DNA from: Cyclobacteriaceae bacterium
GTDB taxonomy: Bacteria; Bacteroidota; Bacteroidia; Cytophagales; Cyclobacteriaceae
DNA: 64,000 nucleotides
Reading direction: 5' to 3'
NCBI GenBank assembly: GCA_016787725.1
Contig: JAEUTZ010000004.1
Location: 186,001-250,000, forward strand
The translations under genes were made by a program, and so were the position numbers. The notes beneath the pieces were generated by a model, which saw nothing but the letters and a program-made list of their open reading frames with translations, made no database searches and was not told the origin of the DNA. Below, in pieces: positions 9,613-18,317 of this stretch (positions are counted from its first letter, which is position 1; the number at the start of each line of letters is the position of its first letter).

Positions 9613-10097
9613 TCCATCGGGTTGGCTGCAAGAAAATCCTTTTCTCCAACGGTGCCCCCTTCGGTTGAATCCATGTCTACCAGAATTTTCCAGATTCCGG
9701 TTTCCTTTCTCAAAACGACATGAAATCGTCCAAAAAATGATTGCGTCTGTCCGTTCGGAAGTAAATACGAAGTTTTATATATGCCCACTTCCACGGCCAG
9801 GTCATTATTAGAAATTCTCTCGGTAAATCGCAGTTCCAGGGTTCGCTTTCGGTTTGTTGCAAGATCTTGTTTATCACCGGTAGCCTGTTGCGTTCGATAT
9901 GCATCCCAACCCCAAACAACTTTTGCATCGCGTGGAGAACGGATGACATCTTTCGAATGCACCGCCATAAACCCTTCTGTATTATTGGAATTAAAATGTT
10001 GAATGAACGGTTTCCATACCTGGCTATTGATTTCAGTTTGCGGGGTGGAGGGCAGTGCTTGAAAAAGACTTGCCCCCAAAAACAAGAACCAATACAT
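9609..10097 (-). CDS. Exported NTF2-like (DUF4440/SnoaL-type) protein
   Basis: About 162 residues from the ATG at 10097, chosen because it begins a signal peptide (MYWFLFLGASLFQAL). The mature part fits a cone-shaped NTF2-like fold: WKPFIQHFNSNN at the start, WGWDAY, LELRFTERI, then FFGRFHVVLRKETGIWKILVDMD shortened to its core GIWKILVD. Such proteins bind small molecules or act as isomerases; nothing here fixes the substrate. It lies between xdhC (4 bases upstream) and the MocA-like gene (ATGA overlap), so it is co-transcribed with both. Confidence 0.7.
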   Translation of the reverse strand: MYWFLFLGASLFQALPSTPQTEINSQVWKPFIQHFNSNNTEGFMAVHSKDVIRSPRDAKVVWGWDAYRTQQATGDKQDLATNRKRTLELRFTERISNNDLAVEVGIYKTSYLLPNGQTQSFFGRFHVVLRKETGIWKILVDMDSTEGGTVGEKDFLAANPME

Positions 10098-10101
10098 TCT
10101 T

Positions 10102-11283
10102 TTATTTTTTAGCGTGTTTTGGAGTATCCTCTTGTAAGTACACTTGTTTAAAAACCTGATCGCTGTTTGCATCCCGTTGATGGATCGGTCCGCTGTGATA
10201 TTTCAGGAACCCGCCCGAGCGGTTGGTAAACTTGCTTTGGATTTCCGAAATGATGGAGAGGGCAATTTCATCGGGAGCTTCGGCCCCGATGTCCAGGCCA
10301 ATGGGAGAATGTATTCGTTGATAATCAGAATCCGACAGCGCGATATTCTCCTCTTCAAACTCTTTCAACATTTTATCAAAACGTTTCCGTGGCCCCAGGA
10401 TACCAATATAAGGAGCACTGGTTTTGAGTAATTTTTTCAATACATCCCGGTCGTATTCATAATTATGGGACATCAGCACACAGGCTGTATATTGCGTGAT
10501 GGTAAAATCGCGATCTATAAACTCCCGTTGACATAGTGAAAGCTTATCGGCTGTGGGGAAAAAAACGGGGGCTATATGGGCAACGCATTCATCCGTAACA
10601 GAAACCAACCAGCCCAGTGACTTGGCGAGTTCACTTACGGGACGAGCATCAAAACCACCGCCAAAAATGATCAATGATAATGCCGGCTGAATGAGTTCCA
10701 GAAAGACTTCGTACGATTGGGTACCAACCTCATATTTTTTTGCTTCCGATTTTTTAGAGGCAAATATTGTCTTCAAATCGGCAATTGCCATCTCCGTAAG
10801 CTGCGGTTGACCGAGCGTACCGGTTAAGATTCCATTGTTGGCGATCATAATTTTCCGGCCCACCCCGTCAGGTCCTTGAAAAACGGTGGCCATCGCCAGG
10901 GGTTCTTCTGTGCGTATCAAGGATTGAAATTGTTTCACCGGATTATGATCATTACCGGCATCTACGGGTTCAATCAACACATCAATAACTCCGTTGCATC
11001 CAAGCCCAATCCCTAAATTTTGATTGCTTTCTTCGCGTGTATCATACGTGACGGTCATCGGTTGTTTCTCCAGCATGACAGTACGGGCTTTCCGAAGCGC
11101 ATCGCCCTCCAGACAACCCCCGCTGATCGATCCCACCCAGCGGCCATCATCGGTAATGAGCATGCGCGCACCCGGACTGCGGTACGAGGATCCCCGTACT
11201 TTTACTACGGTTGCCAGCGCAGCTTTTCGCTGGTGGAAGTCCACTTGCTGGTAGGCCGAAACAATGGCTATGAAATCTTTCAT
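10102..11283 (-). CDS. XdhC/CoxI family maturation protein
   Basis: A 393-residue protein with the XdhC N-terminal domain (VVKVRGSSYRSPGARML, GSISGGCLEGD with its conserved Cys, near residues 27-60) and a C-terminal Rossmann-like domain (IIFGGGFDARPVSELA near 215; ILGPRKR near 300; HSPIGLDIGAEAPDEIALSI at the end, cited by its core GLDIGAE). XdhC binds molybdenum cofactor, promotes its sulfuration and delivers it to xanthine dehydrogenase-type enzymes. It starts 2 bases after a small membrane protein gene and is followed by the NTF2-like and MocA-like genes. Confidence 0.9.
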   Translation of the reverse strand: MKDFIAIVSAYQQVDFHQRKAALATVVKVRGSSYRSPGARMLITDDGRWVGSISGGCLEGDALRKARTVMLEKQPMTVTYDTREESNQNLGIGLGCNGVIDVLIEPVDAGNDHNPVKQFQSLIRTEEPLAMATVFQGPDGVGRKIMIANNGILTGTLGQPQLTEMAIADLKTIFASKKSEAKKYEVGTQSYEVFLELIQPALSLIIFGGGFDARPVSELAKSLGWLVSVTDECVAHIAPVFFPTADKLSLCQREFIDRDFTITQYTACVLMSHNYEYDRDVLKKLLKTSAPYIGILGPRKRFDKMLKEFEEENIALSDSDYQRIHSPIGLDIGAEAPDEIALSIISEIQSKFTNRSGGFLKYHSGPIHQRDANSDQVFKQVYLQEDTPKHAKK

Positions 11284-11285
11284 TC

Positions 11286-11705
11286 TTATTTTGTGCTGGT
11301 CCTTTCCAATTCCTGATCTTCTTCATTGTGCGAAAAGTAGTCGATGTGAAGCAACTCACCGGTGTATTCTTTGAAATGAAGGGTATCGCCAATTTGCTTC
11401 ACTTCATAATGGTCGGTATGGCAGTTTACCTTTAAAACGGTTCCATCATCAATGCGAACAAAGGCAATCCATTGATCCTGTTTTTCGGCTGTCACGGTAT
11501 AGTCGTAGGCCTTATAATTACCGTAGGGAAGGAGGTGAGGTCCGACTGCATTTTTCTTGGGTACATAAACCTTTTCGACAATCACCCCTTTCATGATTAG
11601 CGGTTTTGAAAAGAGTACATCGTATACGACCAGTCCCAAAAGTGAGAATAGCCCAATAACTACAGTGAGAATAAGTCCGGTTTTTAAATTCTTCGTAACA
11701 ACCAT
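11286..11705 (-). CDS. Small single-pass membrane protein of unknown function
   Basis: 139 residues with one N-terminal membrane segment (about 9-31, LILTVVIGLFSLLGLVVYDVL) and a soluble beta-rich remainder (MKGVIVEKVYVP, YKAYDYTVTAEK, IGDTLHFKEYTG). The later strands resemble small OB-like domains seen downstream of membrane anchors, but no family is recognised. It is first in the leftward run with xdhC, separated from it by only two bases; this suggests co-expression rather than function. Confidence 0.6.
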   Translation of the reverse strand: MVVTKNLKTGLILTVVIGLFSLLGLVVYDVLFSKPLIMKGVIVEKVYVPKKNAVGPHLLPYGNYKAYDYTVTAEKQDQWIAFVRIDDGTVLKVNCHTDHYEVKQIGDTLHFKEYTGELLHIDYFSHNEEDQELERTSTK

Positions 11706-11774
11706 AGCGCTACGGGTTCGCCTAACACCCTAAAGATAAGGGTTAAAGATAAGTTCAGAAGTACAATAAACGGG

Positions 11775-12185
11775 TTATTTCTTTCTAGCTGCTTTTACGT
11801 CCGCGGGAGAAATAACTCCCTGAGCATTCCCAAAGGAGTTAAAAATATAATTCATCAGATCACTCATTTGGTCATCAGTAAGATCAAAGGCATTCATCTC
11901 ACCATTGTAGGTGACTCCATTTACCGTCATTGAACCGGACACGCCATAAAGTGTTTGTTGGATCGCGCGCTTCTTGTCGGCTAACATATAATCCGATTTT
12001 GCAATCGGGGGAAAAATTCCTTCGAGGCCCTCACCTTGTTCCATGTGGCAGGAGATACAATTGAGTTGGTAAATTTCTTTCCCTCGCTCCATGCTGGCCT
12101 TTAAATCTTGTTGAGGTTTTTTCTGAAATGACAAAAAGCAAAGAACAGCCAAAACTGAAAAAATTAAACCAATTCTCTTTCGCAT
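11775..12185 (-). CDS. Periplasmic class I cytochrome c
   Basis: About 136 residues from the ATG at 12185, chosen because it opens a signal anchor (MRKRIGLIFSVLAVLCFLSF). One heme-binding site, CISCH, is followed by EGLEGIFPPIAKSDYM; the axial methionine is probably in NGEMNAFDL. The layout GLxGxxPPLxxSD...NGxMxx is typical of small cytochromes that accompany nitrite reductase or oxidase modules. A second cytochrome of the same layout is encoded at 18310-18759. A TPR gene lies upstream, 82 bases away, in the same direction. Confidence 0.85.
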   Translation of the reverse strand: MRKRIGLIFSVLAVLCFLSFQKKPQQDLKASMERGKEIYQLNCISCHMEQGEGLEGIFPPIAKSDYMLADKKRAIQQTLYGVSGSMTVNGVTYNGEMNAFDLTDDQMSDLMNYIFNSFGNAQGVISPADVKAARKK

Positions 12186-12267
12186 ACATTCCATCAATAA
12201 AGAATTTAATGCCCCAAAATACGAAATCTCGTTCAACTACTTTGAGGGGATTAAAGCACCCGGTTCA

Positions 12268-13068
12268 TTATTTACCCTGAAAATTTTTCGGTGACAAGGT
12301 TTTGGCTTCAATTTGCTGAAGCAGAGCTGAACACCGTTCTTTCCGGATTACATCATCGGGTTCGGCCAGCGGTAATTGCAAGGCCCTGTACAGTGTAATT
12401 CGTGCCTTTGCATTTTCCTCCAGATCAATATAGGCAGAGGCCTGACCAAACATAAACAGAATGCTGTTCGGATTGTAGTGGAGTGCTTTGTTGAAATACC
12501 GAAGGGATGCTTCCGTTGATACCGCCTCGGGGAACCCTCCAAAAAAAATCTTGCAAGCCATCAATTCCATCCAATTTAACCGGGCCAGTTCCAGGTGCCA
12601 TTTCCCTAGTACAAAGTAGGCTTCGGCAAACGTAGTATCGTGTTCTAAAATTTTAATCGCTTCTTCATGAATGAGGCGTGCATCCACTACTTTCTCCTTA
12701 GGATTGGTTGCAATTTCCGAGAGTAACCCCAGGGAGATGATATGCGCAAGCCGAGTGTGTGGATCGGTTGAACGCAACGCAATTGCTTTTTTGGCATGCA
12801 GTTGAGCCTGCAACAGGAGAGATCGCTTTTTCTCCAGGTCAGTTTGAGTGAGCCGTCCTGCTATGTTCGAGAGCATCCGGCTGGCATGAGTAAGTGCCGG
12901 TACATGGTTTGGCTGGGTTTTTAGTACCGATTGATATTTTTCAAGAGCAGCTTCTACCTGAAAATTCTTTTCCAACTCCAACCCGGCAAGAAAGATTGAT
13001 TCATTCGTTTGGGCCAAAGCCGGAGGAATCGACCCCATACCCAAACAAATCAACAATACCCTGATCAT
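12268..13068 (-). CDS. Exported TPR-repeat protein (RMDN-like)
   Basis: 266 residues: signal peptide ending near ALAQT, then helical repeats. A canonical TPR (VEAALEKYQSVLKTQPNHVPAL) covers about residues 37-58. A conserved middle (LGKWHLELARLNWMELMACK) and a last repeat (LRYFNKALHYNPNSILF) follow. The middle resembles regulator-of-microtubule-dynamics-type TPR proteins that are common, and uncharacterised, in Bacteroidota. It is a protein-interaction scaffold in the periplasm or at the membrane; partner unknown. Confidence 0.75.
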   Translation of the reverse strand: MIRVLLICLGMGSIPPALAQTNESIFLAGLELEKNFQVEAALEKYQSVLKTQPNHVPALTHASRMLSNIAGRLTQTDLEKKRSLLLQAQLHAKKAIALRSTDPHTRLAHIISLGLLSEIATNPKEKVVDARLIHEEAIKILEHDTTFAEAYFVLGKWHLELARLNWMELMACKIFFGGFPEAVSTEASLRYFNKALHYNPNSILFMFGQASAYIDLEENAKARITLYRALQLPLAEPDDVIRKERCSALLQQIEAKTLSPKNFQGK

Positions 13069-13230
13069 GAAACAAAAGTACGTTTAAAGATGAAACAAGT
13101 TTAGAATTAAACCTTAAAACAATCGATTGCGAAACCCTGTTTTTGTACCTATCCAGATTTTATAAACTCAATTGCCGCTCATTTGTTACTTTCGCAACCC
13201 ATTGAGGGAACCCTAAATCTACCCAGACTC

Positions 13231-14934
13231 ATGATGACGCCTGCTGAACTGTTTTCCTATCCGATCGACACTAAATATTCAAAGCCTGTAGCCTATTTCT
13301 CGATGGAGTTTGCCATCGATCAGCCCCTTAAAATTTATAGTGGTGGATTAGGTTTTTTAGCAGGTTCGCACATGCGCAGTGCTTACGAGCTTAAGCAGAA
13401 CCTGATTGGGATTGGCATTCTATGGAAATACGGATATTATGATCAGGAGCGTAACATGGATGGTACCCTGAAAGCCGCCTATGTTGAAAAAAATTATTCC
13501 TTTCTGACGGACACCGGCATTGTGTTTCCAATCACCATACATAATCATGAGGTGAAAGTGAAAGCCTGGCTATTGAAGCCCGAAGTCTTTCAAACTGCTC
13601 CTATATTTTTATTGAGCACCGATCTTCCGGAGAATGATCATTTGGCGAAAACAATTTGTCATCGCCTTTACGATAACCATGAATCAGCCCGTATCGCTCA
13701 ATCCATTTTATTAGGGAAGGGTGGCGCTAAGTTATTGGATGTGTTGGGCCGTGAAACGGAAATCTATCACATGAATGAAGGCCATGCCCTGCCGCTATGC
13801 TTTTATTTGCTTAGCAAATTCAACAATGATTTGGAAGAGGTTAGAAAGCGGGTAGTATTCACAACACACACCCCGGAGAAGGCGGGAAATGAGGAACACG
13901 GAATCTCGTACCTGGAGGTGATGAGTTTCTTTCATAAAGTGCCAAGAGAGACCGTGTTAAAGTTAGCCGCCCCCGATGATCACAATTTGAGTTATACGTT
14001 GGCGGCCCTGCGCATGTCTCGTAAGGCAAATGGTGTTTCGGCCTTACATGGTGAGGTGTCGCGCAAAATGTGGGCTGGATTTGATGATATCTGCGAGATT
14101 ACCGCTATTACCAATGCACAAAATCAGAAATTCTGGATGGATCCTCCGCTCGCAACCAGTTTGCAGCAAGAAAATGATGCGGCTCTTATAGCCAGAAAAA
14201 AGGAGCTGAAGCGCGAGTTGTTTAAAGTAGTGGCCAACCAAACGGGTAAATTGTTTGATGAAAATGTATTAACCATTGTGTGGGCACGAAGGTTTGCCGC
14301 ATACAAGCGTGCGAATCTATTACTGAGGGATTTTGAACGCTTCCAAAAACTGGTAAATGATAGTGAGAAGCCTGTTCAGGTAATTTGGGCAGGTAAACCA
14401 TATCCGGAGGATCATGGAGCCATTGCTATTTTCAATGATATTTATTTGAAAACAAAAGAGCTTGCCAACTGTGCAATCCTGACCGGGTATGAAATGCAGT
14501 TATCCGCTTTGCTCAAGCGGGGTTCTGATCTTTGGTTGAATACCCCAAAAATTTATCGCGAGGCGTCCGGTACCTCCGGCATGACCGCTGCGATGAACGG
14601 AAGCTTGAATCTCTCTATTCCGGACGGATGGATACCTGAATTTGCCCACCATGGTAAGAATTGCTTCATCATTCCACCGGCTGAAGCAGAAGACCAGGAA
14701 GAACGGGATCGCATCGAAAATAACAACCTTCTTTCCTTGCTGGAGAACGAAGTGATCCCGCTGTATTACAACAATCCTGCTGCCTGGTATGAAGCAGTGA
14801 AGCAAAGCATGCAGGACATTGTCCCGGCTTTTGACTCAAACCGCATGGCACAGGAGTACTATGAGAAGATGTACCTGGCACCGTATTCAACTGCCGAAAG
14901 AAGCAAGGCGATCCGGGAGGTGGAGGTAATTTAA
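13231..14934 (+). CDS. glgP: Alpha-glucan (glycogen) phosphorylase, short GT35 form
   Basis: About 567 residues; releases glucose-1-phosphate from glycogen using pyridoxal phosphate. Key elements: YFSMEFAI and IYSGGLGFLAG near the N-terminus, YHMNEGHA at about residue 178, VFTTHTPEKAG near 207, RRFAAYKRANL near 352, and the PLP-region motif EASGTSGMTAAMNG near 445. This is the compact bacterial type without the long N-terminal allosteric region. The start is ATG at 13231 (or 13234); a TTG 48 bases upstream is also open. The GT3 glycogen synthase is encoded 8 kb away. Confidence 0.92.
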   Translation: MMTPAELFSYPIDTKYSKPVAYFSMEFAIDQPLKIYSGGLGFLAGSHMRSAYELKQNLIGIGILWKYGYYDQERNMDGTLKAAYVEKNYSFLTDTGIVFPITIHNHEVKVKAWLLKPEVFQTAPIFLLSTDLPENDHLAKTICHRLYDNHESARIAQSILLGKGGAKLLDVLGRETEIYHMNEGHALPLCFYLLSKFNNDLEEVRKRVVFTTHTPEKAGNEEHGISYLEVMSFFHKVPRETVLKLAAPDDHNLSYTLAALRMSRKANGVSALHGEVSRKMWAGFDDICEITAITNAQNQKFWMDPPLATSLQQENDAALIARKKELKRELFKVVANQTGKLFDENVLTIVWARRFAAYKRANLLLRDFERFQKLVNDSEKPVQVIWAGKPYPEDHGAIAIFNDIYLKTKELANCAILTGYEMQLSALLKRGSDLWLNTPKIYREASGTSGMTAAMNGSLNLSIPDGWIPEFAHHGKNCFIIPPAEAEDQEERDRIENNNLLSLLENEVIPLYYNNPAAWYEAVKQSMQDIVPAFDSNRMAQEYYEKMYLAPYSTAERSKAIREVEVI

Positions 14935-14936
14935 TG

Positions 14937-15356
14937 TTACTTTAGCTCAGCGCGTGCAAATTCAACCGAAAATTGCTCGCACCAGACATGGAAATACGGG
15001 TATTCATTTACCTGTACGCTGCCGGAGATTGTATAAGATTGTTTGCCAGAAGTTGATTTAAGATTGCCCAGTCGAACAAAACTGCTGGCCCCCACATCTT
15101 TGCTTAAATACACTTTCAAGTCAGGACCGTTTTGAGATTGGAAGGGGTCTAACACCAAAGTGTATTGCCCATCCAACACATACAGTGAGGCAGTTCCACT
15201 CACGGTGTGATTTACGCCCATGATGGATCCTGTACGCACAAGAGTCGCTTTATCCGTCATAAAGGTATCATTGACAGGAGCGGTAGGAGTAGCTTCCTCC
15301 GTGTCACAGGCCATACCAAAAGCAAATACTAAAACAAGCAGCATCAGTTTATTCAT
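14937..15356 (-). CDS. DM13-domain lipoprotein
   Basis: 139 residues. The N-terminus has a lipobox, FGMAC, with the lipidated Cys near residue 17. A DM13 domain follows: GTASLYVLDGQYTLVLDPF, GPDLKVYLSKD, LGNLKSTSGKQSYTI and PYFHVWCEQFSVEFA, with the conserved cysteine late in the domain. DM13 domains are predicted electron-transfer modules attached to the outside of the membrane. The gene converges on glgP (2-base gap) and follows a barrel-like gene 4 bases away in the same direction. Confidence 0.85.
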   Translation of the reverse strand: MNKLMLLVLVFAFGMACDTEEATPTAPVNDTFMTDKATLVRTGSIMGVNHTVSGTASLYVLDGQYTLVLDPFQSQNGPDLKVYLSKDVGASSFVRLGNLKSTSGKQSYTISGSVQVNEYPYFHVWCEQFSVEFARAELK

Positions 15357-15360
15357 GGAG

Positions 15361-16074
15361 TTATTTTTTTGTGGTTAAGGATTTTGTTACTCCGATTGCC
15401 AGCAATAGGGACTTATCGCGAAACCGATCGTTGGGTTCGGGTAGTTGCTGTACTTCGGTTTCGGTGGTGTATTCTGTAAACAGAAATTGAATGCCGGCCT
15501 TTATACCCCACTGCGAAGGCCAGTAATACCGGGCACACAGTTCTGAATTAAGAGATCCCAAATCATTGTCGCTGATCAGCAGGAAATTGAAGGCCGTTGG
15601 GGTGACCTGGGTTTGCTGACCAAAGGCTCCATTAATGTAGCTACCTGATTTTTGCTGACCGAACGAAAATCCAATAACATCGATGTTAAACCCGATGGAG
15701 AGCCGGCTATTAAATTGATATCCAAGATGAATGGCAACATTCAATGCATTGATCTGGGGCCAATTAATCAGCACAGAGTCAATATTCTCAGGAATGTTCT
15801 CTTTAAAAATTACAAACGGTCCGGTGCTGCCGGAAGTAAGCTCGGCAGGAGCCGTGATATAGTATTGATTTTGCCCCAGGTAGGAAGTGAATCGGCCAGC
15901 GATCGCGAATTCAAATTTCTGATGCTGACCAAACCGCCATCCGTGGCTATACATCATGGATAGGGTTCCTTCATAGTTGCCAATACCCCCTGAAAAATCA
16001 ACTGCCTTTATCCGCGGTTGACTCATGAGGGGTGTGGTGGCGATCAGAAAAAGACAACTATATAAATATCTCAT
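15361..16074 (-). CDS. Putative outer membrane beta-barrel protein
   Basis: 237 residues with a signal peptide (cleavage near LMSQP) and alternating hydrophobic strands with aromatic girdles: FEFAIAGRFTSYLG, ALNVAIHLGYQFN, LSIGFNIDVIGFSFG, SELCARYYWPSQWGIKAGIQFLF cited here by its end KAGIQFLF. About eight to ten strands could form a small barrel. No family is recognised. It is followed 4 bases later by the DM13 lipoprotein gene, so the two probably form a unit. Confidence 0.6.
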   Translation of the reverse strand: MRYLYSCLFLIATTPLMSQPRIKAVDFSGGIGNYEGTLSMMYSHGWRFGQHQKFEFAIAGRFTSYLGQNQYYITAPAELTSGSTGPFVIFKENIPENIDSVLINWPQINALNVAIHLGYQFNSRLSIGFNIDVIGFSFGQQKSGSYINGAFGQQTQVTPTAFNFLLISDNDLGSLNSELCARYYWPSQWGIKAGIQFLFTEYTTETEVQQLPEPNDRFRDKSLLLAIGVTKSLTTKK

Positions 16075-16148
16075 GATAAATATCTCATGTTTTGAAGTGC
16101 TTCCAAGGTAAATTTCTAATGCTTAGCCCGCTGTCGGGTTGCTGACAC

Positions 16149-16829
16149 TTACCGAAGATTGTCCAGGTCCCGAATCAAAATTTTCTTACGATCGAAATTA
16201 ATCAGGTTCTTTTCTTTCAACTCATTTAAAATGGTCGTAACGGTTTGACGGGAGGTTCCGGTTAACGCGGCAATATCCTTATGGGTTAGCCGGGTGGGGA
16301 TCATCGTTTCAAAGCCCACCTTTTTTCCTTTCCACGAAGCCGCATCTTTTAAAAATTCAATAACACGGGTACGAGCATCTTTAAAAACCAGAAGTTCCAA
16401 TTTTCTTTCCAGTTTCATTAAACGCAATCCTACCAGTTTTAGAAGTTTGAAACTTAACTCCCGGTTTTCTTTCATCAGGGCTTTCAACTCCTCAATGCTA
16501 AGCGGGCAAATCGTTGTATTGGCCTCCATAGCTTGTGCAAAGTCAGTTCGCTTTTCCTCACCGGCAATTGCCAATTCACCAAAAATTTCACCGGTAGTTA
16601 AGATGGCCGAAATAACTTCCTTTCCGTCATCCTGATGGTGCCCAAGCCGTACCCGGCCGGATACAATCATGTAAATGTGTGTGGCAGGTTCTTCCGGGAA
16701 ATAGATGTATTGATCCTTCTGGTAGTAATTATAAGAGTGTTTATTTGCCATCGTCTTTACCTTGTGCGGGCAAAGAATCTGATAAAGGTTTACGCTTTCA
16801 AAATACCAAAGGGCAGATGAATTATTCAT
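16149..16829 (-). CDS. Crp/Fnr family transcriptional regulator
   Basis: 226 residues. A cyclic-nucleotide-binding-like beta-roll spans about residues 35-125 (IYMIVSGRVRLG; GEIFGELAIAGEEKRT). A long dimerisation helix (KLLKLVGLRLMKLERKLE) and a C-terminal HTH_Crp follow, with LTHKDIAALTGTSRQTVTTI as recognition helix region at ~185-204. There is no Fnr-type cysteine cluster. The neighbours on the right are MOSC, SCO and cytochrome c genes, divergent from it across 47 bases; regulation of them is plausible but only inferred. Confidence 0.92.
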   Translation of the reverse strand: MNNSSALWYFESVNLYQILCPHKVKTMANKHSYNYYQKDQYIYFPEEPATHIYMIVSGRVRLGHHQDDGKEVISAILTTGEIFGELAIAGEEKRTDFAQAMEANTTICPLSIEELKALMKENRELSFKLLKLVGLRLMKLERKLELLVFKDARTRVIEFLKDAASWKGKKVGFETMIPTRLTHKDIAALTGTSRQTVTTILNELKEKNLINFDRKKILIRDLDNLR

Positions 16830-16876
16830 TTCGGATTAAGAATATTAAGTTAGCAAAAAATTGAAGGAAATAGTTC

Positions 16877-17680
16877 ATGATACCTCACACCCTGTCAGAG
16901 ATTTGGATTTACCCGATTAAGTCGTTAGCCGGAGTTCGACAGGCCAAGGCAAAGGTTAAACAAAAGGGCCTGGAGTTTGACAGGCGTTGGATGCTGGTGG
17001 ATGAGCAAGGTCGTTTTTTAACCCAAAGGGAGCATCCTGAGATGTCGTTATTCCACATGACATTGACTCATGAAACCTTGACGGTCATTGGCCATACAAC
17101 ACAGGATCAGGTACGCCTCGATTTGATTGGTCCGGAGGAGGGCGAGTTGCAACCGGTCGTTATTTGGGATGATCAGGTGGAGGCCATCGAACCAGACCCG
17201 CGTCTTAGTGATTGGTTTTCCGAACATCTAAAATTGCGGTGCCGACTCGTGTTCTTTCCTGAGTCAAACAGACGGGATGTTGATCCTGATTACGCAAAGA
17301 ACCGCGAACAGGTGAGCTTGGCCGATGGCTATCCCTTTTTAATCATTGGGCAACCATCGCTGGATGATTTAAATAATCGACTGACTTCACCCATTTCCAT
17401 GAGACGCTTTCGGCCTAATTTTGTGTTTACCGGGGGTACACCCTATGAGGAAGATACGTGGAAGAATATTCGGATTGGAGGCAGTGAGTTTTTGGGAGTG
17501 AAACCATGCGGCCGCTGTGTACTAACTACAGTAAATCCCGAAACCGGGGTAAAGGAGAAAGAACCGTTGGCTACTTTGTCAACCTACCGGAAAAAGGGAA
17601 GCAAGATTTTATTTGGACAAAATTTGGTAGGGGTTGTTTTAAATGAAGTTTATGAAGGCGATGAAATTGAAATTAATTGA
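16877..17680 (+). CDS. MOSC domain protein (YcbX/MOCS-type)
   Basis: 267 residues with an N-terminal beta-barrel MOSC_N domain (LSEIWIYPIKSLAGV; GLEFDRRWMLVDEQG; FLTQREHP) and a C-terminal MOSC domain (YPFLIIGQPSLDDLN; MRRFRPNFVFTGGTPYEEDTW; the cysteine in GVKPCGRCVLTTV that would bind molybdenum cofactor, about residue 212-215). Such proteins handle sulfurated Mo cofactor or reduce N-hydroxylated substrates. The 3' end overlaps the SCO gene by 38 bases. Confidence 0.9.
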   Translation: MIPHTLSEIWIYPIKSLAGVRQAKAKVKQKGLEFDRRWMLVDEQGRFLTQREHPEMSLFHMTLTHETLTVIGHTTQDQVRLDLIGPEEGELQPVVIWDDQVEAIEPDPRLSDWFSEHLKLRCRLVFFPESNRRDVDPDYAKNREQVSLADGYPFLIIGQPSLDDLNNRLTSPISMRRFRPNFVFTGGTPYEEDTWKNIRIGGSEFLGVKPCGRCVLTTVNPETGVKEKEPLATLSTYRKKGSKILFGQNLVGVVLNEVYEGDEIEIN

Positions 17681-18317
17681 GTGCTGCCTGCAGACTACAG
17701 CCAGACCTGCATTTACTTTTATATTAACAACATGGGTCGTGCTGGTTAGTGCCTGTGGTACCAAAGAGCAGAAGTTACCCATCTTCGGGCAACGTGAAGT
17801 AGTTGGCGCGGATACGGTTTACCACACCATAGCACCCTTCTCATTTGTAAATCAGGACAGTGCCTTGATCACCAATGCTACCTTTAGAGACAATATATAT
17901 GTGGCCGATTTCTTTTTCACCTCATGCCGCACGATATGTCCAATTATGAAAACTCAAATGTTACGGGTGTACCAGGCAACCGCAGAGATGCCCGATGTAA
18001 AAATTCTTTCGCACACGATAGACCCTGAATACGACACGGTAGCGCTGTTACACGATTTTGCTGAACGCCTGGGCGTAAGCAGTGACCGTTGGCATTTTGT
18101 TACCGGCATTAAAGATTCCATTTACAAGATCGCTCAAACCAGCTATTTCGCTACGGCCATGGAGGACAAGTCCGAACCCGATGGATTTATCCACAGTGGT
18201 GCCTTTCTCTTGATTGATAAGAAGCAACGGATTCGTGGAAAGTATGACGGCACTAAGGAAGAAGATGTAAATCGACTGATTGTGGATATCAAAAAGCTAC
18301 GAAGGGAAGATGAGTAG
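17643..18317 (+). CDS. SCO1/SenC/PrrC-type copper chaperone lipoprotein
   Basis: 224 residues from the longest ATG (others at 17652 and 17661). The N-terminal membrane segment ends with a lipobox, LVSAC, at residues ~32-36. The thioredoxin-like SCO domain has the copper-binding CxxxC (CRTIC, near 98-102) and the later essential histidine in FIHSGAF. SCO proteins load copper into cytochrome oxidase or act as thiol reductases. It overlaps the MOSC gene upstream and, by 8 bases, the cytochrome c gene downstream, forming one operon. Confidence 0.9.
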   Translation: MKFMKAMKLKLIECCLQTTARPAFTFILTTWVVLVSACGTKEQKLPIFGQREVVGADTVYHTIAPFSFVNQDSALITNATFRDNIYVADFFFTSCRTICPIMKTQMLRVYQATAEMPDVKILSHTIDPEYDTVALLHDFAERLGVSSDRWHFVTGIKDSIYKIAQTSYFATAMEDKSEPDGFIHSGAFLLIDKKQRIRGKYDGTKEEDVNRLIVDIKKLRREDE

